Below are positions 7,466 to 15,393 of a stretch of 64,000 bases of DNA, piece by piece. Numbering within the stretch: position 1 is the stretch's first letter; each line of letters begins with the position of its first letter. This DNA comes from Desulfobacteraceae bacterium Eth-SRB1 (GTDB lineage Bacteria > Desulfobacterota > Desulfobacteria > Desulfobacterales > ETH-SRB1), in assembly GCA_004193555.1 (NCBI GenBank), contig RPGP01000040.1:1183127-1247126 (forward strand). Direction: 5' to 3'. Position numbers and translations under genes: made by a program. Below the pieces are notes generated by a model, which was not told the DNA's origin, did not search any database, and worked only from the letters and a program-made list of their open reading frames with translations.

Positions 7466-7573
7466 AGAAACGGTATAGTTGCAATTAAAGCATTAGCCAA
7501 TAAGATTTGCAGGGCATCCTATTACATCATGCGTGATTGTGTGCCCTTTAATGAAGAGATGCTTTTTCGTTAA

Positions 7574-7841
7574 TCAGTTTGGGTGCGGCAGTGAACCGGT
7601 AATGGGCCGTGCTTTAAGCATTGCGCTTAAAATACAATTGCCTTGAACCTGATGGGTGACTGGTGCGGATCAGCTTGGGCTGACTGCTAACCTATGAAAA
7701 GAAATAACGGGTGCGAAAAAAGGTGATAAAGCGAGGCTGTGCTGTGGCGAAAGTAAGAGGACAAGCAAAAAAGGATGTATTTTTTTTAAGGGAGAGGTGT
7801 TTTTTTTCTTGACAGGCCCTTTAATGGGTGACCTCATTTCC
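7574..7841 (+). ncRNA. IS110 3' non-coding end, candidate guide RNA region
   Basis: A 268-bp region after the transposase frame, conserved almost base for base in the second copy although it codes for nothing. It contains short stems such as GCTTTAAGC facing GCGCTTAAAAT (around 7610-7632) and poly-purine/T tracts. In IS1111-group relatives a guide (seek/bridge) RNA is transcribed from the 3' end. The assignment is by family analogy and position only. Confidence 0.3.
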
Positions 7842-7931
7842 TGACTTGACCCCATTTCCTCCGAGAACGAACCAGCGTTTTCCGATAGCTCAACGAATTG
7901 TTATGAGATTAACCGTTCTGAGATCAGTAAT

Positions 7932-8387
7932 TCATAGACTTTTTAAAACCTTTTTTGATCGTTCAATAATACCTTCGTAAGTGCCAGGTCCAATAGCTGC
8001 TGATGACCCACCAGTACCTTTTTTCTGTTTTCTATGACATTCGATTAGTGAAAGCAATGCGCCCACTTCAAGATAAAAATTATATATTTCCATCCGGCTT
8101 TTGCTTCTTGATACAGAGATAAAGCGATCACGATCTTGGGAATAACTTTGTGTAATATGTTTTGCAAGGTGCTCGACAGTCCATGAATCCCAAAACTTTC
8201 TTTGAGCAGCGTTTTCGCATGCGCAAATGAAAGCCTCAATTTCGGCACGGATTAGATCAACAATCGCGGCCTTTTTTCTTTTATCCTTATTAAGGTTTAC
8301 GATTATATTGCCAGTGGTTCCAAGAAGGAAACCTAAAATGAGAATCAATATTTTGGTGAGTAGTTCATTCATTATTTTTAAAGCCAA
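7932..8387 (-). CDS. Hypothetical protein with N-terminal membrane anchor
   Basis: A 151-aa protein of unknown function. One hydrophobic segment (about residues 9-31, LLTKILILILGFLLGTTG) is followed by a basic KDKRKK stretch and an alpha-helical, probably cytoplasmic domain. No motif is recognised. It lies on the minus strand like the other small modules. Its 3' flank has TCATAACAATTCGTTGAGC, reminiscent of the 5' half of an attC site cut off by an IS-associated sequence, so it may be a cassette gene. Confidence 0.6.
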   Translation of the reverse strand: MALKIMNELLTKILILILGFLLGTTGNIIVNLNKDKRKKAAIVDLIRAEIEAFICACENAAQRKFWDSWTVEHLAKHITQSYSQDRDRFISVSRSKSRMEIYNFYLEVGALLSLIECHRKQKKGTGGSSAAIGPGTYEGIIERSKKVLKSL

Positions 8388-8395
8388 ATTAATGC

Positions 8396-8466
8396 GTTAA
8401 GAACCCTTTGTTTATATGTCAGCGTTTACCGGCGTCTGGCTGTACGTGCGCAACGCATATGTGTTG
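8396..8466 (-). repeat. Weak attC-like site between two hypothetical genes
   Basis: On the minus strand CTCCAACACATATGCGTTGCGC is followed by CGCTGACATATAAAC and GGGTTCTTAACGC; the two halves are partly complementary around CATATG-CGTT. Outer boxes fit RYYYAAC/GTTRRRY poorly. The position directly after a stop codon and the 70-bp length fit attC, but this is tentative. Confidence 0.3.
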
Positions 8467-8473
8467 GAGTTTT

Positions 8474-8911
8474 TTATGTATATCCTTGCGCAAGATCTGT
8501 CCAATACTTCGCAAACTCATCTTCAATCTCTTTCTCGGAATATCCCTTGTTAACAAGAACTTGCTTTAGCTTGAGGTGTTTTTCTCGGTCGTCAGCAACG
8601 GCGTCACACATTTCTTCGAATTCTGGTTCATTTCTGAGGCTGTAAGATTTCTTGACTTGCACATTAGGGTTACAACAGGCTGTTAAAATCTGTTTGATTT
8701 CATCGGAAATGTCAGGGTTGTTCTGAATGAGTGACCACGCGTTTTTGAAGTTGGGTTGATTGCAAAACCTGCTTAAATCGGCGGCCAGTTCCTTCTTTAT
8801 CACCGCACCCCCAAACGACTCCTTAAACATCTCGGCTGCGGTCTGGAAATTGCATTTCTTCAATTTGTCCTTCAGGTCGTTGTTGACCTGCTTCTTTCTG
8901 AAAAAGATCAT
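8474..8911 (-). CDS. Hypothetical cytoplasmic protein
   Basis: A 145-aa soluble, mostly alpha-helical protein of unknown function, starting MIFFRKKQVNNDLKDKLKKC and containing two Cys in ILTACCNPN. No family is recognised. The start has an AAGGAG-type site (GAAAAGGAGTATTC) upstream. It is on the same strand as the neighbouring hypothetical gene and the toxin-antitoxin modules and may be carried as a cassette. Confidence 0.6.
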   Translation of the reverse strand: MIFFRKKQVNNDLKDKLKKCNFQTAAEMFKESFGGAVIKKELAADLSRFCNQPNFKNAWSLIQNNPDISDEIKQILTACCNPNVQVKKSYSLRNEPEFEEMCDAVADDREKHLKLKQVLVNKGYSEKEIEDEFAKYWTDLAQGYT

Positions 8912-9114
8912 GAATACTCCTTTTCCTCAAGGTTGATTCTTGCTGAAATGCCGATAGAAATCAATATTATTATATGGGCACAGCACAAAAATTCAGCACA
9001 AGGGTATAACCATTAAGTGTAAAGAAATAAATCAATGATATTAGTTAGTGCTGACTTATTTTTTGATTTTAATCATATATTAATATCGCATATATTTATG
9101 GTACGTTCCTCAGT

Positions 9115-9213
9115 TTATAGTTTCAGATCCGGGCCTGTAAAACAAAAAGCCCCATTCTTTATATGGTTAAAGAAATGGGGCTTTATTTTTTTTGTAATAC
9201 TATTGCTGGTCAC
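9115..9213 (-). CDS. Small ORF (32 aa) in a short promoter-terminator unit
   Basis: A GTG-initiated frame MTSNSITKKIKPHFFNHIKN continuing to a TAA at 9115. It has an AGGAGGA Shine-Dalgarno with 5-bp spacing and sits about 50 bp downstream of a near-consensus promoter. A strong hairpin terminator lies inside the frame, so most transcripts should end before the stop codon. It may be a leader peptide, a true microprotein, or the transcript may instead be a small RNA. No homologue is known to me. Confidence 0.3.
   Translation of the reverse strand: MTSNSITKKIKPHFFNHIKNGAFCFTGPDLKL
9146..9190. terminator. Strong intrinsic terminator hairpin
   Basis: Stem AAAGCCCCATTCTTTA ... TAAAGAAATGGGGCTTTA with a short loop, followed by a T-run on the plus strand and flanked by A/T on the other side, so it could act in both directions. 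Confidence 0.75.
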
Positions 9214-9263
9214 CTGATCCTCCTGTTTGAGGTTCAAAAAACAGACCGAAATTAATTTAAAGC

Positions 9264-9292
9264 ACTATATATCAAATGAACATACAGGTCAA
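9264..9292 (-). promoter_or_regulatory. Near-consensus sigma70 promoter
   Basis: Minus strand TTGACC (9287-9292), 17-bp spacer, TATAGT (9264-9269). Transcription would begin near 9257 and meet the 9146-9190 terminator after roughly 110 nt. Confidence 0.55.
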
Positions 9293-9422
9293 TTTAATTT
9301 GTTATCTTTTCGATTGGTTATCAGTAAAACCTTTTCATATTATGGGAGGGATAGAAAGATAAAAATTGCTTTACAGTAGCATGAAGTCCGTGTCATCATA
9401 AATTTATGGTTCTATCGTTCAA

Positions 9423-9707
9423 TCGTTCAGGAACAAAGGAACAGAAGATATTTTCAACGGCAAGAACACCAAGAATGCTCGAAAGACCTGTCCACAGTCT
9501 TTATGGAAGATTGCTTCAAGAAAATTGGATTAAATTGACTCTGTCCGGTTTTTAGAAGAACTCAGAATTCCACATGGCAACAGTCTTGAGGCTTTGTCAG
9601 GGGATAGAATTGGAGAAAACAGCATTCATATAAATGATCAGTATCGAATTTGCTTCAAATGGGCAACGAATGGTCCTTATCAAGTTGAAATTGCAGATTA
9701 TCATTGA
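9423..9707 (+). pseudogene. HigB toxin pseudogene (in-frame stop, no start codon)
   Basis: The frame from about 9423 reads SFRNKGTEDIFNGKNTKN, then QSLWKIASRKLD, a TAA at 9531-9533, then IDSVRFLEELRIPHGNSLEA and INDQYRICFKWA, ending VEIADYH. This is a complete HigB sequence except for one nonsense codon (probably CAA to TAA) and no ATG/GTG in frame at the expected start. The higA antitoxin 16 bp downstream is intact, so the toxin has been inactivated while the antitoxin persists. Confidence 0.85.
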
Positions 9708-9723
9708 ATAAAGAGGAAAGAAA

Positions 9724-10047
9724 ATGGTTAGAATACCAAGTCATAGAGAGCCAACCCATCCAGGAGAGATGCTTCTTGAAGAATTCTTGATCCCTATGGG
9801 TATCACACAGAAAGAACTGGCCTATTCAATTCATGTTCCCTATCAGCGTGTTAATGAAATTGTAAACAAAAAAAGAGGGATAACTCCAAGCACTGCCTTA
9901 CGCCTTGCCAAGTTTTTCGGCATGTCAGAGGATTTCTGGATAAACCTTCAATTACGGTGCGATCTATATAAGACAAAAAGTAAAGAGTATAACGCACTGA
10001 GGGCAATAAAGCCGGCAAGTCTTCAACATGTATCACCCCAATTATGA
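9724..10047 (+). CDS. higA: HigA-family antitoxin (XRE type)
   Basis: A 107-aa protein: MVRIPSHREPTHPGEMLLEEFL, HTH (TQKELAYSIHVPYQRVNEIVNKKR), then GMSEDFWINLQLRCDLY and a short tail. This is the standard HigA architecture. It follows the broken higB at 9423-9707 with a GAGGAAAG ribosome-binding site. With no functional toxin next door it may act as an orphan repressor or protect against related HigB toxins elsewhere, for example those at 2612-2887. Confidence 0.87.
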   Translation: MVRIPSHREPTHPGEMLLEEFLIPMGITQKELAYSIHVPYQRVNEIVNKKRGITPSTALRLAKFFGMSEDFWINLQLRCDLYKTKSKEYNALRAIKPASLQHVSPQL

Positions 10048-10085
10048 AAAGTAGAGGTTGAGGGAGAAAGACCCCCCGGCTACCA

Positions 10086-10477
10086 ATAAGCGCTAAGTTA
10101 TTTTTACCCTGGAGGGACAAAAAAATGAACATCGAACGAGAAAAGAGATGAACATCGAACATCGAACGTCCAACATCGAATTTTGAATAAGGTATTCTGC
10201 CAATTTGTAAACTGGCGGAGCGCTTCGGTCACTCAGCATAAACCCAGCGATTTCATCCACGCCAAGGCGTGGTTCGATGTTGGACGTTCGTCTTTTAATA
10301 TGTTCGGTATTGGGTGTTTGTTTTTTTTATTCGATTTTAAAATAATTTGAAGAGCGGAGCGACATCATTATTCGACGTTCGATGTTCAATGTTGGACGTT
10401 GGACGTTCATCTTTCAAAACAACACCGTATGGCATAAATGCAACCTGTGATCGTTTAAAAAATAACTTAGCGCTTAT
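10086..10477. repeat. MITE-like element with 20-bp perfect terminal inverted repeats
   Basis: ATAAGCGCTAAGTTATTTTT at 10086-10105 is exactly inverted at 10458-10477. A 9-bp direct repeat CCCCGGCTA lies just outside each end (10074-10082 and 10479-10487; 3 and 1 bp from the arms), resembling a target-site duplication. The interior has no gene but is packed with 7-bp periodic AACATCG/AACGTCC units (10128-10184) and their inverted counterparts (10271-10320, 10371-10415). Confidence 0.6.
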
Positions 10478-10559
10478 GCCCCGGCTATCCGATTCTACCT
10501 TTCTCTTTCTTCTCGAACGATATCTACTATTTCTTGATTTTGTAACCGGGAACCTGGGT

Positions 10560-12470
10560 TTATTTGTTCCTTAATTTCCGGCTGTCACCCACGCGAAGAG
10601 TCACTTTTGTTGAATCAAAATATTCTATCAGCGGTATCAAAAATTTGCGTGATACCAATGCCATATCCTTAAACTGCGGAGTTGTAATTTCTTTGTTTAA
10701 TTTTAAATAATCAATTAGCCTGCTTTTTAAATCAATTACAGCCTCTGCATGGAAATATAGATCCTCTTTTATCTTGAGTATAAGCCCTTCCTCAACAAGA
10801 AGCATCAGCACATCTCTGGCTCGCGCGGCATCAATATCAAGAGTTTTGCTCAGCTCTTTGAAATACGGAGGCGTTAGTTTGCTTTTTGCATAAGCATTTA
10901 AGATTTTTTTCTTTATGACAGCCTGATCATCTCCAAGTGAAACAGCATGTGAAGAAAGATGGATGGAATCTTCTTTCTGGACGATTTCTTTGTCATTTAT
11001 CATTTGGCTGAGCATCAGATGAAACAGTTTTGAATGCAGGACAGAAGGAAACTTGGACTTGAGTTCCTCTTTTGGCATGCCGGCTTTAAGAGGATTGGCT
11101 TTATGGTATTTATCAAGATAATCAAAGGATTCCTTTTTGAGTTTCTCAAGATTATTATTATGAATGTAAAACCGGTTTTCTTTGTCAAAGCAAATAATTG
11201 TCTTTTTTGACATAAGACCCTGCATGGCATTGTTAAGCTGCTTTTCAGACAGATTTGTCATTATTTTAAGGTCGGAAAAGGAAACACCCGGATAACCGGA
11301 TTCATTAACATGATAGGAGATTATTTCTTCAGGCATATTGCCATCAATAGCTTGCAGTCCCCTGACAAGTTCGGGTTTAAAACCTTTATGTTTTTGTGGA
11401 ATCGGATTTAATATATGTCCGCCGCCGATAGTATAAACCGGTGAGTAGCTTCTTATGACGAACCTGTCGTCTTTAACAACGGAAACGGGTGAATCTAACC
11501 GCAGTTGCGCCACGGTTGTTTTGCCTGGCGCAAGCTCGTCCCTGTCAAGGAGTACAAGGATTCCTAACACTTCACTGGTTCCTGCATGAAACCGGATACG
11601 GGTACGGATTTTTACAGGTTTTTTATTGCTGTCAAGCAGGTGGATGGATACATCTAACATATAGCTGGGTTTTAAGTCTCCCGGAGTTGATAAAACATCG
11701 CCCCGGTTTACGGCAGTCTTTTCAAGGCCCTGGAAATTTACAGCAGTACGCATGCCGGCTTCAGCCATGCTGACCGTTTGGTTATGAACCTGGATCCCGC
11801 GGATTTTTGATGTAATGCCGGAAGGATATACCATGATAATATCTCCCGTATGAATAGATCCTGATATCAATGTTCCGGTAATAACCGTGCCGAACCCCTT
11901 CATGCTGAACACCCTGTCAACCGGAAGACGAAAAAGACCTGTTAAAGGCCGCACAGGAATTGCAGCGCTGATTTCATCAAGGGTTTTAATAAATTCCGGA
12001 ATGCCGGAACCAGTTACGGATGATACAGGTATAATGGGTGAATTCTCAAGAAATGTGCCTTTGAGAAATTCCTTGACGTCATCCTGCACCAGTTCCAGCC
12101 ATTCTTCGTCAACCATGTCTGTCTTTGTCAGTACGACAAAACCGTGTTTTATGCCAAGGAGAGAACATATCTCCATATGTTCTCTGGTCTGGGGCATTAC
12201 ACCTTCATCAGCGGCAATAACCATGGCGACGATATCAATCCCTGTGGCCCCGGCAACCATATGTTTTACAAATTTTTCATGACCGGGCACATCAACAATT
12301 CCAAGATGCTGGCCGCTCGGAAGGTCCATCGACGCAAAGCCTAATTCGATTGTTATGCCCCGAAGCTTTTCTTCCTTTAATCTATCTGTATTTATACCGG
12401 TAACCGCCTTGATAAGAGCGGTTTTTCCATGATCTATATGACCGGCAGTGCCTAAAATAATCTGTTTCAA
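10560..12470 (-). CDS. selB: Selenocysteine-specific translation elongation factor SelB
   Basis: A 636-aa GTPase that delivers Sec-tRNA to UGA codons followed by a SECIS hairpin. The N-terminal EF-Tu-like G domain shows G1 [12 protein letters not shown]3 DVPGHE and G4 TKTD; the Arg-Gly-Ile-Thr switch (RGITIELGF) is typical of SelB rather than EF-Tu. Beta-barrel domains follow to about residue 350, then winged-helix domains (about 370-630) that bind SECIS RNA. Its presence means the organism decodes UGA as selenocysteine. It lies 28 bp after the acyl-CoA dehydrogenase gene on the same strand and may be co-transcribed. No selA, selC or selD is in the window. Confidence 0.95.
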   Translation of the reverse strand: MKQIILGTAGHIDHGKTALIKAVTGINTDRLKEEKLRGITIELGFASMDLPSGQHLGIVDVPGHEKFVKHMVAGATGIDIVAMVIAADEGVMPQTREHMEICSLLGIKHGFVVLTKTDMVDEEWLELVQDDVKEFLKGTFLENSPIIPVSSVTGSGIPEFIKTLDEISAAIPVRPLTGLFRLPVDRVFSMKGFGTVITGTLISGSIHTGDIIMVYPSGITSKIRGIQVHNQTVSMAEAGMRTAVNFQGLEKTAVNRGDVLSTPGDLKPSYMLDVSIHLLDSNKKPVKIRTRIRFHAGTSEVLGILVLLDRDELAPGKTTVAQLRLDSPVSVVKDDRFVIRSYSPVYTIGGGHILNPIPQKHKGFKPELVRGLQAIDGNMPEEIISYHVNESGYPGVSFSDLKIMTNLSEKQLNNAMQGLMSKKTIICFDKENRFYIHNNNLEKLKKESFDYLDKYHKANPLKAGMPKEELKSKFPSVLHSKLFHLMLSQMINDKEIVQKEDSIHLSSHAVSLGDDQAVIKKKILNAYAKSKLTPPYFKELSKTLDIDAARARDVLMLLVEEGLILKIKEDLYFHAEAVIDLKSRLIDYLKLNKEITTPQFKDMALVSRKFLIPLIEYFDSTKVTLRVGDSRKLRNK

Positions 12471-12498
12471 GTGGGATGTGTTCCTTTCGACTCCTGTG

Positions 12499-13653
12499 TC
12501 AGGGGCCGCGCTTATCTTTTAAAATATGGTTTGAGATAACTATTCTTTGTATTTCTGATGTTCCTTCGTAAATTGTAAAAACCCGTGCGTCCCTGAAAAA
12601 GCGTTCTACCGGATATTCCTTTATATAGCCGTAACCACCGTGAATTTGAAGCGCTTTTGCGGTAATCCGGTTTACCATTTCAGAGGCAAAAAGTTTTGCC
12701 ATTGAAGCCTGGGCTGTATATTTTTCGCCCCTGTCCTTCATCGCAGCGGCAGAAAACATTAACTGCCTCGCAGCCTCAATTTCTGTGGCCATATCCGCAA
12801 TCATCCATCGCAGCCCCTGGAATTTGCAAATCGGCCTGCCGAACTGCTCCCTTTCTTTTGAATATTGCACAGCGGCATCTAAGGCGGCCTGGGCTACTCC
12901 GACAGACTGGGCGGCAATTCCTATGCGCCCGCCGTCAAGACCTGTCATGGATATCATAAAACCCTCTCCTTCTTCACCAAGCATGTCTTCAGCAGGCACC
13001 CGGCAATCTTCGAATATAAGATCGGTTGTATCAGAAGCGCGCAGCCCCATTTTGTTTTCCGTGTTGCCGACAATGAATCCAGGCGATTCTTTTTTTACCA
13101 GGAATGCGCTTATCCCCTTGTGGCGTTTACTTTCGTCTGTAACCGCCGTGACAATAACAACTCCGGCATTCTTGCCGGAAGTAATAAAACGTTTGGTTCC
13201 GTTTAAAATATAATAATCGCCGTCACGCACAGCGCTGGTTTTCTGGCTGACAGGATCTGAGCCCGCATTTGGTTCGGTCAGGGCAAAGGCGCCTATGATT
13301 TCTCCTGCTGCAAGAGGCTTTAGAAACCTTTCTTTCTGATCTTCAGAGCCGTATTTATAAATGCTTTCACAGACAATGGAGTTTTGCACAGACATCACAA
13401 CTGCTGTTGAGGCGCATGAATAGGCTATCTCTGAAAGAGCCAGCACATAAGCCACGGTGTCTGTGCCTGCGCCGTTATATTCAGGTGGAATCATCATTCC
13501 CATAAGCCCTAATTCAGCCATCTGTTTCAGATTTTCAGCAGGAAACTCCCTGGTTTGATCCCGTTTCATGGCTGTAGGGGCTATTACATTTCTTGAAAAG
13601 TCCCTGACCATAGTCTGAATCATTAGTTGGTCTTCTGTGAGTTGAAATGACAT
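12499..13653 (-). CDS. Acyl-CoA dehydrogenase (short-chain/butyryl-CoA type)
   Basis: A 384-aa FAD enzyme oxidising an acyl-CoA to the 2-enoyl-CoA. It shows the full family fold: N-terminal helices, the substrate/FAD signature FALTEPNAGSDPVSQ and FITSGKNAGV, then RIGIAAQSVGVAQAALD, QIHGGYGYIKEYP and the catalytic base region FTIYEGTSEIQR, where the Glu after Tyr is in the short-chain/butyryl position. Electrons would go to EtfAB, which is not in this window. Neighbouring thiolase, 3-hydroxybutyryl-CoA dehydrogenase and IcmF point to butyryl- or isobutyryl-CoA as substrate. Confidence 0.93.
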   Translation of the reverse strand: MSFQLTEDQLMIQTMVRDFSRNVIAPTAMKRDQTREFPAENLKQMAELGLMGMMIPPEYNGAGTDTVAYVLALSEIAYSCASTAVVMSVQNSIVCESIYKYGSEDQKERFLKPLAAGEIIGAFALTEPNAGSDPVSQKTSAVRDGDYYILNGTKRFITSGKNAGVVIVTAVTDESKRHKGISAFLVKKESPGFIVGNTENKMGLRASDTTDLIFEDCRVPAEDMLGEEGEGFMISMTGLDGGRIGIAAQSVGVAQAALDAAVQYSKEREQFGRPICKFQGLRWMIADMATEIEAARQLMFSAAAMKDRGEKYTAQASMAKLFASEMVNRITAKALQIHGGYGYIKEYPVERFFRDARVFTIYEGTSEIQRIVISNHILKDKRGP

Positions 13654-13742
13654 AGAATGTTCCTTTCGTCTGTATGCTGGATAGTGAATCCGTTTGATGT
13701 CCGGTGAGCAGAATTCAGTTAGCGCAACTTCGGCGCGAACAT

Positions 13743-13956
13743 AAGTGCCTAAAGTATATTAAAGTGCCTAAAATGCCTAAAGTCATGGTACGCCTTCGGC
13801 GTGCTAATTGATAACCCAAAGCTACAAGGATTTGCAATCACTCTCTTGTCAGTGCATTGAGGGCATAGAAGAACCCAACTGCCTGCAGGCAGTTATAAAA
13901 TGGCAGGATTCCTTAACTTTAGGCATTTTAATATACTTTAGCTCACTTTAGGCACT
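13743..13956. repeat. Large inverted repeat element, AAGTGCCT-type arms
   Basis: Left arm (13743-13788) has iterated AAAGTGCCT/AAAATGCCT units; the right arm (13915-13956) has ACTTTAGGCA units in reverse. The core contains GGTACGCCTTCGGCGTG and CAGTTATAAAATGGCAGGATTCC, motifs also seen in other dispersed elements of the window. It fills the gap between the acyl-CoA dehydrogenase and XRE-cupin genes; no gene here. Confidence 0.7.
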
Positions 13957-13958
13957 TT

Positions 13959-14510
13959 TTATTGTCCGTAGATAACAACTATAAGCTCCGCCTCTTTCTT
14001 CCCGACATTTCTTAACATATGTTTTATTCCTGAATTAAAATGAAGGGAATCATTTTTACTGAGTGTGTTGACATTATCTCCGACTATAACTTCGATTTTA
14101 CCTGACAGCACATAAACAAACTCTTCCCCCTCATGCTGATACCCGACTCCCTTGTGGTTTTGCATCGCATCAATGGTAACACGAAAAGCTTTCAGATGCT
14201 TATTTTCAGCGCCGGGTGTCAGGGTCGTATAGGCATAATTATCTGTGCGTTTAGTATATGCCTTTATGCGTTTGTTAAGATCGGCTTCCTGTTCCTTTAA
14301 GAAAAGCGTCGAGTCGATCTGCAAAGTCCTTGCGATCTGCAAAATTGTGCCAACAGGCGGGATAACCTTTCCGGCTTCCAGTTTTTTCAGGTAATCGATA
14401 GAACAGCCGGTTTCGTTGGCTATCTGTTTAAGAGAAAATTTTTTCTCCACTCTGATTTTCTTTATTTTCTTCCCAACAGGGACAACTTTATCGGCCTTCT
14501 TTTTTAGCAT
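13959..14510 (-). CDS. XRE-cupin transcriptional regulator
   Basis: A 183-aa regulator with an N-terminal helix-turn-helix (about 17-70: IRVEKKFSLKQIANETGCSI and DYLKKLEAGK) and a C-terminal cupin_2 sensor domain (about 110-183: VGYQHEGEEFVYVLSGKIEV, then DSLHFNSGIKHMLRN). This MmsR/PuuR-like architecture senses small acids or amino-acid derivatives. It sits 9 bp after the 3-hydroxybutyryl-CoA dehydrogenase gene inside the butyrate gene run, so control of that pathway by an organic acid or acyl derivative is a reasonable inference. Confidence 0.88.
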   Translation of the reverse strand: MLKKKADKVVPVGKKIKKIRVEKKFSLKQIANETGCSIDYLKKLEAGKVIPPVGTILQIARTLQIDSTLFLKEQEADLNKRIKAYTKRTDNYAYTTLTPGAENKHLKAFRVTIDAMQNHKGVGYQHEGEEFVYVLSGKIEVIVGDNVNTLSKNDSLHFNSGIKHMLRNVGKKEAELIVVIYGQ

Positions 14511-14519
14511 AATATCTCC

Positions 14520-15371
14520 TTATTTGTATTCGTAGAACCCTTGCCCGGTTTTTCTGCCAAGCCATCCGGCCTCAACATATTTTCTGAGCAGCGGGCAGGG
14601 ACGGTATTTTGAATCTTGAAATCCATTATAAAGCGTTTCCATTATGGCAAGGCATGTATCCAGCCCTATAAGATCGGCCAGAGTTAGAGGCCCCATTGGA
14701 TGATTCATCCCAAGTTTCATTACAGTGTCAATATCTTCCCTGGTTCCAACCCCATGATACAGGCAGAAGACAGCTTCATTAATCATCGGCATAAGAATTC
14801 TGTTGGCGATAAAACCAGGATAATCGTTTGACTCGGCCGGAGTCTTCCCGAATTCCACAGATAGATCCCGGGTAGTATTAAATGTTTCTTCAGAAGTCGC
14901 CAGCCCCCGTATAATCTCAACCAGTTTCATAATCGGCACTGGATTCATAAAATGCATGCCTATTATTTTTTCCGGCCGTTTTGTCTGCGCAGCAATCCGG
15001 CCTATTGGAATGGAAGAGGTGTTGGTTGCGAGGATAACATCAGGCGCACAAATTTTATCCAGATCCTGAAAAATTTTAAACTTAAGCTGTTCATTTTCGG
15101 TGGCGGCCTCAACAATAAAATCTGAAGGCTCCATTTCCTTTAACTCCACGCAGGTTTTGATACGTCCTAAAACAGCTTCCTTCTCATCTGCGGTCATTCG
15201 CCCCTTGTCAACATTCCGGTTTAAAATCTTTGTAATAGCTGCAAGTCCGCGATCAATAAATTCAATTTTAATGTCATTCATAATGACATTAAACCCCTTC
15301 ATAGCCGCAACCTGGGCAATGCCTATACCCATTTGACCTGCGCCGATAACGCCGATAGTTTTAATATTCAT
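14520..15371 (-). CDS. hbd: 3-hydroxybutyryl-CoA dehydrogenase
   Basis: A 283-aa NAD(P)-dependent enzyme interconverting 3-hydroxybutyryl-CoA and acetoacetyl-CoA. The Rossmann motif GVIGAGQMGIGIAQVAA is at residues 6-22, the dinucleotide-binding acidic residue at MNDIKIE, the catalytic region IGMHFMNPVPIMKLVEIIRG, then GFIANRILMPMINEA and the C-terminal MNHPMGPLTLADLIGLDT. Length and motifs match clostridial Hbd. It is encoded between thiolase and the XRE-cupin regulator and completes, with acyl-CoA dehydrogenase and thiolase, most of a butyrate beta-oxidation route; a crotonase gene is not present locally. Confidence 0.94.
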   Translation of the reverse strand: MNIKTIGVIGAGQMGIGIAQVAAMKGFNVIMNDIKIEFIDRGLAAITKILNRNVDKGRMTADEKEAVLGRIKTCVELKEMEPSDFIVEAATENEQLKFKIFQDLDKICAPDVILATNTSSIPIGRIAAQTKRPEKIIGMHFMNPVPIMKLVEIIRGLATSEETFNTTRDLSVEFGKTPAESNDYPGFIANRILMPMINEAVFCLYHGVGTREDIDTVMKLGMNHPMGPLTLADLIGLDTCLAIMETLYNGFQDSKYRPCPLLRKYVEAGWLGRKTGQGFYEYK

Positions 15372-15393
15372 AGTCAGCTCCTTTATCTGTAAT

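Larger units (their letters stand above)
6469..7841 (+). mobile_element. IS110-family insertion sequence (left boundary uncertain)
   Basis: Comprises structured 5' DNA, a DEDD transposase gene and about 270 bp of non-coding 3' DNA. The right limit is set by comparison with the partial copy at 22963-23569, which matches 7235-7841 at equal length with only a few differences seen by eye. The left end is not defined because no second 5' copy exists in the window. IS110 elements lack classical terminal inverted repeats, and none is evident. Confidence 0.75.

Noticed and set aside
10128-10415. Possible CRISPR array (short repeated units)
   Set aside because: Units are about 7 bp, contiguous and degenerate with inverted counterparts; there are no 20-40 bp repeats with unique spacers and no cas genes.
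11489-12344. Several plus-strand ORFs opposite selB
   Set aside because: Shadow frames of a fully conserved SelB coding sequence; no family similarity.
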